A stretch of DNA of 64,000 bases, from positions 4,149,820-4,213,819 of the forward strand of contig NZ_CP034072.1 in assembly GCF_003855255.1 (NCBI RefSeq), given 5' to 3'. Shown here piece after piece: positions 16,426-25,697 of this stretch (its first letter is position 1; every line of letters starts with the position of its first letter). Origin of the DNA: Mycolicibacterium nivoides. Its GTDB lineage: Bacteria; Actinomycetota; Actinomycetes; Mycobacteriales; Mycobacteriaceae. Position numbers and translations under genes: made by a program. The notes under the pieces were generated by a model that saw nothing but the letters and a program-made list of their open reading frames with translations, searched no databases and had not been told where the DNA came from.

Positions 16426-19400
16426 AAAAGAGTTTTGGTCGCGAAACGGTTCTTGAGGCCCCGCGCAAAATCACGCCCAGGCAGATCAATCTGCTCGCTC
16501 CGTTGAAAGTACCTGTGCCCGAGGGCAAGCCGTGGTGGCTGGTCGTGGTGGCCATCGGCGTCATCGGCTTGGTCGGTGGCATCGTGGTGGTCTCGTTCGC
16601 TAGCGGTGCAAGAACCTTCAACGGGGTAGGTGCGCTGTTTCCGATCATGATGGTCGGCGGCATCATCGCGATGCTGTTCGGTAGCCGGTTCGGCGGGGGC
16701 AACCAGATGTCGCGAGGCAAGATGGATGCCCTACGCGCCCAGTTCATGGTGAAACTTGATGACCTGCGGCGCGACTCGGACCGGGCCGCAGATGATCTGG
16801 ATGAGAACTTCCGCTGGTATCACCCGCCGACGTCGACGTTGGAAGCCGCACTCGGTGGACGCAGGATGTGGGAACGCAGCCCGGCCGGCCGCGATACCTG
16901 GTTCGGCGTCATTCGGGTGGGTGTGGGTATGACGTCGTTGAAGCAGGCGCAAGCGGTGTCCTTCGCCGAGCCGGCCGACATGCCCACCGATATCGAGATG
17001 GAGCCCGCGACCGGGGTTGCGCTGCAGGAGTTCGTTCGCGCCCAGCAGGTCACCTATGGAACACCGGCGTTGATTTCACTGCTCGTCGAGCCGGGTTGGC
17101 GGCTGGATGGCGATCGTGAGCGCGCGCTGGCGTTGATGCGGGCCATTGTGTGCCAGATGGTGTTCTCTCATGGGCCCGATCACCTGCAGCTGATCGCTGT
17201 CACCGATGACGTCGAGGAGTGGGATTGGCTCAAGTGGCTTCCCCATGTCGCCGACAACCGCGTCCAGGACGCCGCCGGCGGGTTGCGGATGGTCTACCCG
17301 TCGGTGCGGGACTTCTACGATGCGCAATACGGTGCTGTTCTGCAGGGCCGCGACCGGTTCAATCCGCGCCACGGCGCGGCCAAAGATCAGATCCAGCCGC
17401 TTCCGCACACGGTGATCATCAGCGACGTGTCCGATGGGTCCACGTGGAGCTCGTTGATCAACCCTGATGGTGTCGCGGGTGTCACGGTATTCGACCTACG
17501 CGGCGTGGTGCCCACGAGCGCAAATCCGCAGCGGCTGCTGCGGGTGAGTCCGACCGGCGATGTCGACGCGGTCCCGCGCGATCTCAACACCTTCGCCCCC
17601 GAACTCGACAACGAGCCGACATTCTTCGCCCGCGCCGACCAGATGAACCGGGAAGAGGCAGAGAATTTCGCGCTTGGCATGGCGCGGCAGCGGCTCTCTC
17701 AGGCGTACGAAATGATCGATGTCGCTGAGGATCCGAGCAACGGGCCGGCTCGCGACATCCTCAGCTACTACGACATTGATGACCCCGCGAACATCAACTT
17801 CAACGCGTTGTGGGGTTCGCGCAGAGACATCTTGTCCGAGGACCGGATGATCGCTCCGTATGGCACGCGAGCAGACACCGGGGAGCTGCTGACACTCGAC
17901 ATCAAGGAGACTGCCGCCGGCCCACACGGAATCATGGTCGGCACAACAGGGTCCGGCAAGACCGAGGGCCTGAAAACGTTCCTGCTCAGTTTGATTCTGG
18001 GTCACTCGCCGGAGATCTTGCAGCTGGTTCTGGCTGACTTCAAGGGCGGGGCTGGTGTGAAACCGTTTTTCGGTGCACCTCACGTGTCATGTGTGATGAC
18101 CGACCTTGAAGATGACCAAACGCAGCTGGGCCGGTTCGTAGACGCCCTGTTCGGCGAGATCGCCCGACGCAAGAAGATGTGCGATGACATCAATGCCGGA
18201 GATGCGGAGGACTACAACCGCCGTCGAGCCGACGCGGCCCGCAACCCTAACGGTCCTCAGCTGGATCCGATGCCTCGATTGTTCGTTGTGGTCGACGAGT
18301 TCACCGAGGGCTTCAAGATGGACCCGAACTTGCCGGTCATCTTCGACCAGATCGTGCGCCAGGGCCGCTCGCTGTGGGTCCATCTTCTGCTGGCCAGCCA
18401 GGAAGTGGACTCCCGAGCTGACAAGCTGACGACCAACATTCGGTATCGGCTGGCTCTGCGAACCGACTCAACGGCCAGTGCAGCTGCGTCCGGAGTGCCG
18501 GCGTCGGCGAACCTGCCGAACAAGAAGGGACTGGGCTATCTGCGTGTCGGGCTGACGGACGATCTGACCAAGATTCAGTTCGAGTACATGTGGCGCGACT
18601 ACCGCAAACCCGGCGCGGTCAAGGATGACGACGGCGATACCGATCTGTCGACGAGCTCGCTGGAATACTTTGAGCCGCAGCTGTTCACGGTGGCACCGAT
18701 CATTGTCGACGAGCCCGCCGTGGACGAGGGTACGGCGCAGCTCGTCGAGACCGACATCCCGCCGTCGTCCTCTTCCGACGACGACAGCGCTATTCGTAAG
18801 CCCAAGGTCGGTGAAGTCATCATCGACCAGCTCCGCGCGATTCCGTTCGAACCCCATCGGTTGTTCGGTCCGCCGTTGGACAAGCCGAGCACGATCGACG
18901 AGGTCGTCGAGATGTATCTGGGCCGACCGTGGGACGAGCGCTACGCTGCCCAGCCCGACCTGGTGTTTCCGATCGGCGTCGTCGACAGACCGTTCAAGCA
19001 GGACCAGCAACCCCTATTGGCAGATGGCACAGGCAATTTGATGGTGCTGGGTGGACAGAGCTCAGGTAAGACCACCACGCTGGTGGACCTCATCTGCGCC
19101 GCGGCGATGACGCATACGCCAGAACAGGTGCAGTTCTACGTTCTGGCCTTGTCGGGCACCTCCCTGGCGGCGAGCGTGCGCGACTTCCCGCACGTGGGCC
19201 GGGTCGCGACCATGCTGGAAGAAGACGCCATTCGACGGACTGTGGCAGAACTTCTGGAGCTGCTTACCGTGCGTCGTCGCGGATTCCTCGAGTGGGGTGT
19301 GACCTCGATGGAGGAGTTCCGCAACCGCAAAGCCGCTGTGCGCCGGCAAGCGGGGGAGCAGGCCTCCGACGATCCGGTGGCCCAGGACCGGTTCGGCGAT

Positions 19401-20648
19401 GTCTATTTGGTCATCGACAACTTCGCAGCCCTGACCGATCAGGCGTCGACATTCCGCGGCAAAGAGGTTCTCGTCGACGAGATCAACAAGTTGATCCGCG
19501 AAGGTGGCAGCTTCGGCATCCACGTGGTGGTGGCGGTGAGCAAGCCCCAGGAGTTGTCGCCCCAGATGCGTGACTTGTTCAACGAGGGTCGTATCGAGTT
19601 GAAGGCTGACGAGACGAACGTGCGGCTGGTGAAGTCCTCGGAAGCCAAGAAGGTTCCCAGTAACCGCCCGGGCCGCGGCATGGTTCAGCAGAACTATCTG
19701 CGAGAGGGGTGGGATGTGGTCGGCCTGCACACCATGATGGCGCGCCCAGCGTTGCGCGGAACTGGAGAGCGGGTGTTCGAAGCACAGAGCGTGGTGGCGA
19801 GGGTGTCCCAGCTGGCCGAGGGTTACCGGCCTGCCCCGCGTGTGCGCCAGCTTCCCAATCGCGTCGAGCTCGCGCAGCTGCGCAAGTCCGCCGCATCTCA
19901 TAACCATGCTGGTGCGGTGTGGGCGGTCAACGAGTTCTCGCTGCCAGTGGGGTTGGATAACGCTCGCTCGCCGTTCCTGGTGGTCACGGGCAGCCGGCAA
20001 TGTGGTCGCACGACGACATGTGCGGCGATCATGTCCGAGATCGGCCGGGTTTATGCGCCCGGTTCATCGAAAGCGGTGCGGGCTGCTGACGACACCCGGC
20101 CGTCGGCGCAGGTCTGGTTGATCAGTCCGAGTCGTGAGCTGCTGCGGGTGCTCGATGACAGCTATGTGGAGGTCTTCTCCTACCGCACCGACACCACTGG
20201 ACAGCTGGCCGAACGTCTCAGCACGGTTTTGGCTGACCGGCTCCCGCAGGCTGACCTGGCGATGGATGCCACGTTCGAGAAGTCTTGGACGGGCCCGGAG
20301 ATCTTCCTGGTGATCGACGATGCCGAGCGCCTGCCGGCGGGTTACAACCACGTGTTCACGCCGTTGATGGAGGCGGCGAACGCCGCCGAAGATGTCGGAC
20401 TTCACATCATCTACAGCCGTCAATTCGGTGGCTGGATGAGCGTGGCGGGACGCGATCCCCTGCTAGCAACAATGATGCAAGCAAACGCAGATTTGCTGGT
20501 GATGGATTCCGATTCGGACGAAGGGTTCGTCCGCGGAAGGTGGAAAGGTCATCCGATGCCTCAAGGGCGCGGATTCTTGATGGGTACCGGCGGATCGGGA
20601 TCATACGTGCAGGTGGGATGGGTTCCGGTGGGTACTGAGAATGGTTGA
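16422..20648 (+). CDS. eccC: ESX type VII secretion FtsK/SpoIIIE-type ATPase EccC
   Basis: This 1408-residue motor of the secretion channel is a single uninterrupted polypeptide. Two membrane helices lie near residues 38-60 and 68-88. Three ATPase domains follow. Domain 1 has Walker A GTTGSGKT at 507-514 and Walker B LFVVVDEFTEGF. Domain 2 has GGQSSGKT at 877-884. Domain 3 has GSRQCGRT at 1190-1197, where arginine replaces the P-loop lysine, so it probably binds substrate signal rather than hydrolysing ATP normally. ESX-1 splits this protein in two (CCa/CCb). Here it is fused, as in ESX-3 and ESX-5. The GTG start overlaps the eccB stop (GTGA). Confidence 0.96.
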   Translation: MKKSFGRETVLEAPRKITPRQINLLAPLKVPVPEGKPWWLVVVAIGVIGLVGGIVVVSFASGARTFNGVGALFPIMMVGGIIAMLFGSRFGGGNQMSRGKMDALRAQFMVKLDDLRRDSDRAADDLDENFRWYHPPTSTLEAALGGRRMWERSPAGRDTWFGVIRVGVGMTSLKQAQAVSFAEPADMPTDIEMEPATGVALQEFVRAQQVTYGTPALISLLVEPGWRLDGDRERALALMRAIVCQMVFSHGPDHLQLIAVTDDVEEWDWLKWLPHVADNRVQDAAGGLRMVYPSVRDFYDAQYGAVLQGRDRFNPRHGAAKDQIQPLPHTVIISDVSDGSTWSSLINPDGVAGVTVFDLRGVVPTSANPQRLLRVSPTGDVDAVPRDLNTFAPELDNEPTFFARADQMNREEAENFALGMARQRLSQAYEMIDVAEDPSNGPARDILSYYDIDDPANINFNALWGSRRDILSEDRMIAPYGTRADTGELLTLDIKETAAGPHGIMVGTTGSGKTEGLKTFLLSLILGHSPEILQLVLADFKGGAGVKPFFGAPHVSCVMTDLEDDQTQLGRFVDALFGEIARRKKMCDDINAGDAEDYNRRRADAARNPNGPQLDPMPRLFVVVDEFTEGFKMDPNLPVIFDQIVRQGRSLWVHLLLASQEVDSRADKLTTNIRYRLALRTDSTASAAASGVPASANLPNKKGLGYLRVGLTDDLTKIQFEYMWRDYRKPGAVKDDDGDTDLSTSSLEYFEPQLFTVAPIIVDEPAVDEGTAQLVETDIPPSSSSDDDSAIRKPKVGEVIIDQLRAIPFEPHRLFGPPLDKPSTIDEVVEMYLGRPWDERYAAQPDLVFPIGVVDRPFKQDQQPLLADGTGNLMVLGGQSSGKTTTLVDLICAAAMTHTPEQVQFYVLALSGTSLAASVRDFPHVGRVATMLEEDAIRRTVAELLELLTVRRRGFLEWGVTSMEEFRNRKAAVRRQAGEQASDDPVAQDRFGDVYLVIDNFAALTDQASTFRGKEVLVDEINKLIREGGSFGIHVVVAVSKPQELSPQMRDLFNEGRIELKADETNVRLVKSSEAKKVPSNRPGRGMVQQNYLREGWDVVGLHTMMARPALRGTGERVFEAQSVVARVSQLAEGYRPAPRVRQLPNRVELAQLRKSAASHNHAGAVWAVNEFSLPVGLDNARSPFLVVTGSRQCGRTTTCAAIMSEIGRVYAPGSSKAVRAADDTRPSAQVWLISPSRELLRVLDDSYVEVFSYRTDTTGQLAERLSTVLADRLPQADLAMDATFEKSWTGPEIFLVIDDAERLPAGYNHVFTPLMEAANAAEDVGLHIIYSRQFGGWMSVAGRDPLLATMMQANADLLVMDSDSDEGFVRGRWKGHPMPQGRGFLMGTGGSGSYVQVGWVPVGTENG

Positions 20649-20718
20649 TTTTGGCTACGGCGCAACCTGCAGACCGCCGTTATGCTGAGTCTCACATCGT
20701 GACGTCGGGAGGAAATTC

Positions 20719-21015
20719 ATGTTTGTCAACACCAGTCCGGCAGCAATGCTGGCAACCGCCGGAGAACTGCAGGGACTCGGCTCGACCATGACGGCAGCCA
20801 ATGGCGCCGTCGCCGCTCCGACCACCGGTGTTCTCCCGCCGGCGGCCGATCCCACCTCGGCGCTGCTTGCGCTGTCGTTCGCCACTCATGGCGGGGTGTA
20901 CCAGGCGGCAGGTGGGGTGGCGACGGCGGTCAATGAGATGTTCGTGACCACGATGGGTGTGGGGGCCGGCAGCTATGAAGCCACCGAGGCCCTCAACGTT
21001 CTTGCGTCGATGTAG
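20719..21015 (+). CDS. PE-family ESX substrate
   Basis: This is a 98-residue protein consisting only of the PE domain: two amphipathic alanine-rich helices, with the general secretion signal YxxxE near the end (Tyr86 to Glu90 in GAGSYEATEALN). It should pair with the PPE protein encoded 29 bases downstream and leave the cell through the ESX channel. The start ATG follows GGGAGGAAATTC, a strong ribosome site. A TATGCT element near 20682 may be the -10 of a promoter separate from the eccB-eccC transcript, allowing higher substrate expression. Confidence 0.9.
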   Translation: MFVNTSPAAMLATAGELQGLGSTMTAANGAVAAPTTGVLPPAADPTSALLALSFATHGGVYQAAGGVATAVNEMFVTTMGVGAGSYEATEALNVLASM

Positions 21016-21044
21016 CAGCGGCGAACCTTCGATCTGACTAGCAG

Positions 21045-22226
21045 ATGACTGATTACGGTGGTCTTCCTCCGGAGATCAACTCCGGCCGGATGTATGCCGG
21101 ACCTGGTTCGGGCGCGATGGTCGCGGCCGCGACGGCCTGGCACACTCTGGCCGCGGAGCTGGGCAGTGTCGGCGCGGCTTATCAGGCTGTCGTCGATGCC
21201 CTGCTGACCACCTCCTGGCAGGGACCGTCGTCACTGTCGATGGCGACCGCGGCCGCACCGTACGTGACGTGGATCTTGGCCACCGCGGCACAGTCAGAGG
21301 CGGCAGGTCTGGCCGCAACTCAGGCCGCCGCGGTGTTCGAAACCGCCCGGGCAGGAGTGGTTCCACCAGCGGCGATCGAAGCCAACCGCAATGCCCTGCA
21401 GACCCTCATCGCCACCAACTTCATGGGCGTGAATAGCGGCGCGATCGCGGCCACCATCGCGGCATACGACGAGATGTGGGTGCAGGACGCCACGGTCCTC
21501 TACGGATATTCCGCGGACGCCGCGGGGGTGTCTAGTGGTCTGGCGGCGACGCCGTTCATCCCACCGCCTCCGAACACCAACCCGGCGGGCCTGGCCGCGC
21601 AGGGCTTGGCGGTCACAGAGGCGGGCGGGAAGGCGGCCGGCAACGCCAGCGAGAAAGTCGCCAACGCGAGCCTGCAAACCACCTCGATGCCAGGCAACAT
21701 GGATGCCCAGTCCATGCTGTCCATGGGCCCACAGTTCATGAGCATGATTCCGCAAGCGCTGCAAGGGCTTTCCCAACCTGCGACCGCACCGCTGCAGAGC
21801 ATGGGCCAGTTTCAATCGCTGCTGAGCCCGCTCATGGGGGCGATGAACAACCCCGGCTTGACCAGCGCCGTCAACGCCTCAGGCATCACCGCCGCGCCTA
21901 CGGGCGCCCTTTCGGCGCTCAGCGGCGGGGGTGGGGGCCTGGTCAGCGGGGGCGCGGGTCCGGTGTCAGCGGCCCTTGGGCGCGGCGGCAGCATCGGTGG
22001 GCTGTCGGTGCCGGCGACGTGGGCGGCCGGCACCCAGAACGGTGCGACGACGAACACCACGGTGGTACCAGCGTCGGCGACCACACCGACCGGCGCGGTG
22101 CCAGCATCCGGGAGTACCGGCATGGCCGGCGCCCCGGTGGGTGCGATGGGAGGCCGTGACGGCCAGGGGGACGGCGGGCAGCCCCGCTACGGGTCGGTGG
22201 TACGGGTTCTGCCGGATCCGCGATGA
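21045..22226 (+). CDS. PPE-family ESX substrate, SVP subgroup
   Basis: This 393-residue protein has an N-terminal PPE domain (PPE at 8-10, WxG-like turn SWQG). The long Gly/Ala/Ser-rich tail carries Gxx-SVP-xx-W at 318-326 (G318, S321-V322-P323, W326). That motif defines the PPE-SVP subgroup linked in the literature mainly to ESX-5, so the locus belongs with the ESX-5/plasmid branch or shares substrates with it. The PPE domain should form a heterodimer with the preceding PE protein, and the hydrophobic tip is the docking site for EspG encoded downstream. The C-terminus ends in a polar GGRDGQGDGG segment. Confidence 0.92.
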   Translation: MTDYGGLPPEINSGRMYAGPGSGAMVAAATAWHTLAAELGSVGAAYQAVVDALLTTSWQGPSSLSMATAAAPYVTWILATAAQSEAAGLAATQAAAVFETARAGVVPPAAIEANRNALQTLIATNFMGVNSGAIAATIAAYDEMWVQDATVLYGYSADAAGVSSGLAATPFIPPPPNTNPAGLAAQGLAVTEAGGKAAGNASEKVANASLQTTSMPGNMDAQSMLSMGPQFMSMIPQALQGLSQPATAPLQSMGQFQSLLSPLMGAMNNPGLTSAVNASGITAAPTGALSALSGGGGGLVSGGAGPVSAALGRGGSIGGLSVPATWAAGTQNGATTNTTVVPASATTPTGAVPASGSTGMAGAPVGAMGGRDGQGDGGQPRYGSVVRVLPDPR

Positions 22227-22388
22227 CGAGCAGGCAAACTCGATCCTATGTGATTGACACAAAGAGGGGGTCAAAGATTTTTCCAACCAATTTCTTTTGA
22301 CCGTTGCAGTGGCATATCCCGCCACTAGACTTCGAATTGCGGACAGCAAACACGAATTTGAACTGCCATTTCCGACAAGGAGATACAC

Positions 22389-22691
22389 ATGAGCACGGTG
22401 GCAAACTTCCTCAGCGATCCCGCGGCGATGCGCGACTACGCCGGCCGGTTCCACGGAAACTCCCAGACGATCGACGCCGAGTCGAAGAAGGCCTGGGCTT
22501 CGGCGACCGGTATCGCCGGCGCAGGCTGGACGGGCAACGCCAATACGACGTCGACGGGGACGCTCGAAGAAATGATGCGGGCATTCCGCAACATCGTCGA
22601 CATGACGCAGGGCGTCAGCGACAAGCTCAATCGCAGCGCCGACGAGTACGAACAGCGCGAGCACGAGTCGACGCAGATTCTGTCGAGCTAA
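22389..22691 (+). CDS. EsxB/CFP-10-like WXG100 protein
   Basis: This 100-residue helical hairpin protein has the WxG turn in GAGWTGNAN and the type VII export signal YxxxE at Tyr87-Glu91 (DEYEQREHES). It is the signal-bearing partner of the next protein, and the pair is exported as a 1:1 dimer. The 162 bases before it are the most AT-rich of the locus and contain TTGACC, so a dedicated promoter is likely. The ribosome site AAGGAG lies just before the ATG. Confidence 0.93.
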   Translation: MSTVANFLSDPAAMRDYAGRFHGNSQTIDAESKKAWASATGIAGAGWTGNANTTSTGTLEEMMRAFRNIVDMTQGVSDKLNRSADEYEQREHESTQILSS

Positions 22692-22724
22692 CGACAACCC
22701 GGCATCCCTGAGGAGAAATCAACC

Positions 22725-23015
22725 ATGTCACAACCGATGAAGTACGGATTCGAAGATGTCGACCATCACGGCATGACCCTGGCCGCCCAGGCCGGGCAGT
22801 TGGAGGCGGTGCATCAGGCCATCCTGCGTGACGTCGAAGCGTCCGCGGAATTCTGGGGCGGCGCGGGCAGCAACGCCTACCAACAGTTCGTCACCGAGTT
22901 GGGCCGCAACTTCCAGACCATCTACCAGTCGCTGAGCGAGCACGGAAACAAGGTGCGCACAGCCGGCAACAACATGGCGCACACCGACAGCGCCGTCGGC
23001 GGTTCGTGGATCTAG
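22725..23015 (+). CDS. EsxA/ESAT-6-like WXG100 protein
   Basis: This 96-residue WXG100 protein has the turn EFWGGAGSNAY and no YxxxD/E at the C-terminus, as expected for the partner that is carried out with the EsxB-like protein. It follows the esxB-like gene by 33 bases, with GAGGAG before the ATG. The two make the substrate pair encoded inside this locus. Its role after export is unknown. In pRAW-type plasmids the ESX system is required in the donor for conjugation. Confidence 0.92.
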   Translation: MSQPMKYGFEDVDHHGMTLAAQAGQLEAVHQAILRDVEASAEFWGGAGSNAYQQFVTELGRNFQTIYQSLSEHGNKVRTAGNNMAHTDSAVGGSWI

Positions 23016-23044
23016 GCCCACGCCCAACGACTCATCGCGGCGAG

Positions 23045-23080
23045 AAGCGGCGGCACCCTGCGACACGGGTGCCGCCGCTT
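23045..23080 (+). terminator. Strong hairpin after the esx pair
   Basis: A perfect 14-base-pair stem (AAGCGGCGGCACCC at 23045-23058, its complement at 23067-23080) has an 8-base loop and ends in TTT. It lies 30 bases after the EsxA-like stop and before espG. It probably stops most transcription from the esx promoter or protects the abundant esx mRNA from 3' decay, separating substrate level from machinery level. Confidence 0.75.
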
Positions 23081-23115
23081 TGCCGTATTAACGACATCGA
23101 GAAACGAGAGCAACA

Positions 23116-24027
23116 ATGAGCGCGACACGCGAGTCTGCGGCCGACGTGACCGTCAACATGCCAGCCCTGTGGGTGCTGCAAGCGATGCTCGGAATCCCAC
23201 GTCTGGCACCGGAATTGGAGGCGTGGCCCTACGGCGCCGCCCGCAGCGACGAGTGGCTCAACGGCCATCCCGCGGTCGAAGGCCTACGCGAGCAAGGCAT
23301 GGTCGGCCCTGACGGACGTGTCATCGAATCACTGGCCCGGCGGCTTCGCGTTCTGGCAGTTCCCGACGTCGAGGTGGCAGTTCAGGTGGGCCCGGGCGCG
23401 CGGCAACAGTCCATTCCCGATCTCGACGATCCGAGCACATGGCGATCGATCCCGGACGGGGAGTTGAGGGTGGTGCTCGCTCGACAGGACGGACACTGGG
23501 TGTCGGCCGTTCGCGCTGGCGACGACGTGACGATCGACGACGTCGACGGCGGCGGTGATGCTCGATGGCTGGTCGGCCTGGTCGTCGGCCTGCTCGACAC
23601 TGTGCATCCTTGTGGCCCGTCACGGATGACCGCGATCAATGTGCCGTTGGAGGAGATCCTGACGGCCGCCGCCGAACGAGCCGGGCTTGAAGCGGATTCG
23701 CCGCAGCGTGACACCGCGTTGCGCACCATGGGCGTGCGGGCGGCCGACCTCGCCGAGCTCGGCGAGCTCATGGATGCGCCGGCGGCCGAGGCGGTGCTGT
23801 ATGCGCGGGCCTACGACGAAGCGGCAGTACACACCAGTTCCTCCACGCTGGACGTCCGCGACAGCGATGCTGGCAGGGTTGTGCTCTATCAGTTGCCCTC
23901 GGTCCGCGGGGCTGCGCAGGAATGGATGACGATCGCCCCGGGCAGCGCAGCCCAGATCGAGCAGGGGGTGAAGACGGTGCTGACAGGGGTGGGGGTTCGG
24001 TCATGGGAGACGCATCGCCGCGCATGA
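23116..24027 (+). CDS. espG: EspG PE/PPE chaperone
   Basis: This 303-residue cytosolic protein of the EspG family has the length and layout of the known chaperones: N-terminal MPALWVLQAMLG, a central beta sheet, and the helical ALRTMGVRAADLAELGELM segment. EspG proteins hold the hydrophobic tip of the cognate PPE protein and bring PE/PPE pairs to their own ESX channel. Its presence with one PE and one PPE gene means the locus can recognise its own substrates. It is separated from the esx genes by the hairpin, with its own ribosome site (GAGAGCAACAATG). Confidence 0.88.
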   Translation: MSATRESAADVTVNMPALWVLQAMLGIPRLAPELEAWPYGAARSDEWLNGHPAVEGLREQGMVGPDGRVIESLARRLRVLAVPDVEVAVQVGPGARQQSIPDLDDPSTWRSIPDGELRVVLARQDGHWVSAVRAGDDVTIDDVDGGGDARWLVGLVVGLLDTVHPCGPSRMTAINVPLEEILTAAAERAGLEADSPQRDTALRTMGVRAADLAELGELMDAPAAEAVLYARAYDEAAVHTSSSTLDVRDSDAGRVVLYQLPSVRGAAQEWMTIAPGSAAQIEQGVKTVLTGVGVRSWETHRRA

Positions 24028-24179
24028 CATGCGATCCGATAACAGCTGGTCATGGTGGACAAAGCACGATCGGGCAAATGGATCACGGAAAGTCACGGTT
24101 GACCGTCGCTAACCGGTATTTGCGGGCCATAGGATTGGTGCAGAGCCCGTCACAGTGAGCAATTGGGGTGGATTAAGAA

Positions 24180-25697
24180 ATGGACAACCAGGATTTCGCA
24201 ACGCGCTATTTCAGCGATCAAGCCGGTAGCAGCGACAGCGCGGACGAGGCGGCCGAGGGGAAGAAGGATCCGTTGACCGAACCCGCACTGCCTCCCGAGC
24301 CCGAGGTCAGCGAGCCCAGTCGGCCCGTTGTCGACGACCCGACGATCGTCGGCCCGATGCCTGCCGAGGTCGCTGAGGTGATCGCGCGGCACGCGGCTCA
24401 ACCAGACGCGGCCCGACGAGCCGACCAACGGCAGAACGATGCTCCAGCGAGCCGGCATCTACCAGCGCCATCTGCCAATGCCGAGGCTGCCCAGTGGCAG
24501 TACCAGCAGCCCCCGGTGCAATATCAGCATCCGGGCCAGCACCAGCCCGTCAACGGGCAGCAGCCACAGGCGAATCAGAGCTCCCAGACCGGGCAACAGT
24601 GGCACGCACGACAGCCGTACCCCGATGCCCACGGTGTTGCGGTCTCACGGCCCGGAACCGACAGTGAATCCTCATCGCCGCTGCAGATCGCGAGTTGGGC
24701 GGCGGCCAGTGACGGATCACTGACGCCGGCCTGGGCCACCGAGGCAACCCGTCATCTTCGTCACGACGATCTGGTCAAGACCCGCCGGATACCACCCGAG
24801 GAAGGCTGGCGGCACGCGGTGTACGTCGGCAGCGGGCACGTAGTGAACCTCGGAGCGGGTCCGGCCGAACGCCTGCAGCTGGAGCGCCAAGCCCAGATCG
24901 CAGGCAACATTCCGGGCAACTACCAAGTCGCGGTGCTCTCGATCAAGGGCGGTGTCGGCAAGACACGCACGACGGCGGGGATCGGCACGGTGTTCGCGAC
25001 GTACCGCAATGAGCCAGTCATCGCCATCGATGCCAATCCGACCTACGGGGCGCTCGGCCGCGTCGTCGATCCCCGCGCCACCTCGACCATCCGCGAGTAC
25101 TTCGCCGACGGCGAGGAGATCGCGAAGCGCAACTACACCGACACCTATCCGCAGTCGCGCGCACGCACAGGCCAGAACCCGCAGGGCCTGGAAGTTCTTG
25201 CCGGAAACCAGAATGTAGCCAACCCGTTGGGGTTGACCTCGGACATGTTCAACACGACGCTCGCTCGTACACGCCGGTTCTATCAGCTGGCGTTGATCGA
25301 CTGCGGCGCCAATGTCGAGCACCAGGTGATGCCCGCGGTGTTGCGTGCGGCCAACGCATTGGTGATCGTCGGAACGGCGAACTTCGACGGTGCCGCGGCA
25401 GCCGAACAGACCATCGACTGGCTCACCGCCAGGGGTAAGCATGACCTGCTCCGCCGGTCGGTGGTCGTGCTCAACGACGTATACGACTGCGCGGAAAAGA
25501 AATTCGTCACCGCCGTCACTCACTCGCTGGAACAGCGGGTCGGTGCGGTGAAGTTCGTTCCGTTCGACGAGCACCTTCGCGACGGGGCGGTCCTGGACTT
25601 CGATGCCCTACGCAAGCCAACTCGGTTGGCCTACACCGAAATTGCCGCATGGGTGGCGGAAGGCTTTCCCACTCCCGGTGGGGTGAGCCCCCGATGA
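24180..25697 (+). CDS. EspI-like protein: disordered N-terminus with MinD/ParA-type ATPase domain
   Basis: This is a 505-residue protein. Residues 1-200 are rich in Pro, Gln and Ser and look disordered. The second half is a SIMIBI ATPase with deviant Walker A KGGVGKT at 256-262, a VIAIDANPTYGAL segment and LALIDCGAN. This is the layout of EspI of ESX-1 and of similar proteins next to other ESX loci. EspI is reported to restrain ESX-1 secretion when ATP is low. A similar gating role here is inference. The TGA overlaps the eccD ATG (ATGA), tying it to the membrane-core genes. Confidence 0.83.
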   Translation: MDNQDFATRYFSDQAGSSDSADEAAEGKKDPLTEPALPPEPEVSEPSRPVVDDPTIVGPMPAEVAEVIARHAAQPDAARRADQRQNDAPASRHLPAPSANAEAAQWQYQQPPVQYQHPGQHQPVNGQQPQANQSSQTGQQWHARQPYPDAHGVAVSRPGTDSESSSPLQIASWAAASDGSLTPAWATEATRHLRHDDLVKTRRIPPEEGWRHAVYVGSGHVVNLGAGPAERLQLERQAQIAGNIPGNYQVAVLSIKGGVGKTRTTAGIGTVFATYRNEPVIAIDANPTYGALGRVVDPRATSTIREYFADGEEIAKRNYTDTYPQSRARTGQNPQGLEVLAGNQNVANPLGLTSDMFNTTLARTRRFYQLALIDCGANVEHQVMPAVLRAANALVIVGTANFDGAAAAEQTIDWLTARGKHDLLRRSVVVLNDVYDCAEKKFVTAVTHSLEQRVGAVKFVPFDEHLRDGAVLDFDALRKPTRLAYTEIAAWVAEGFPTPGGVSPR

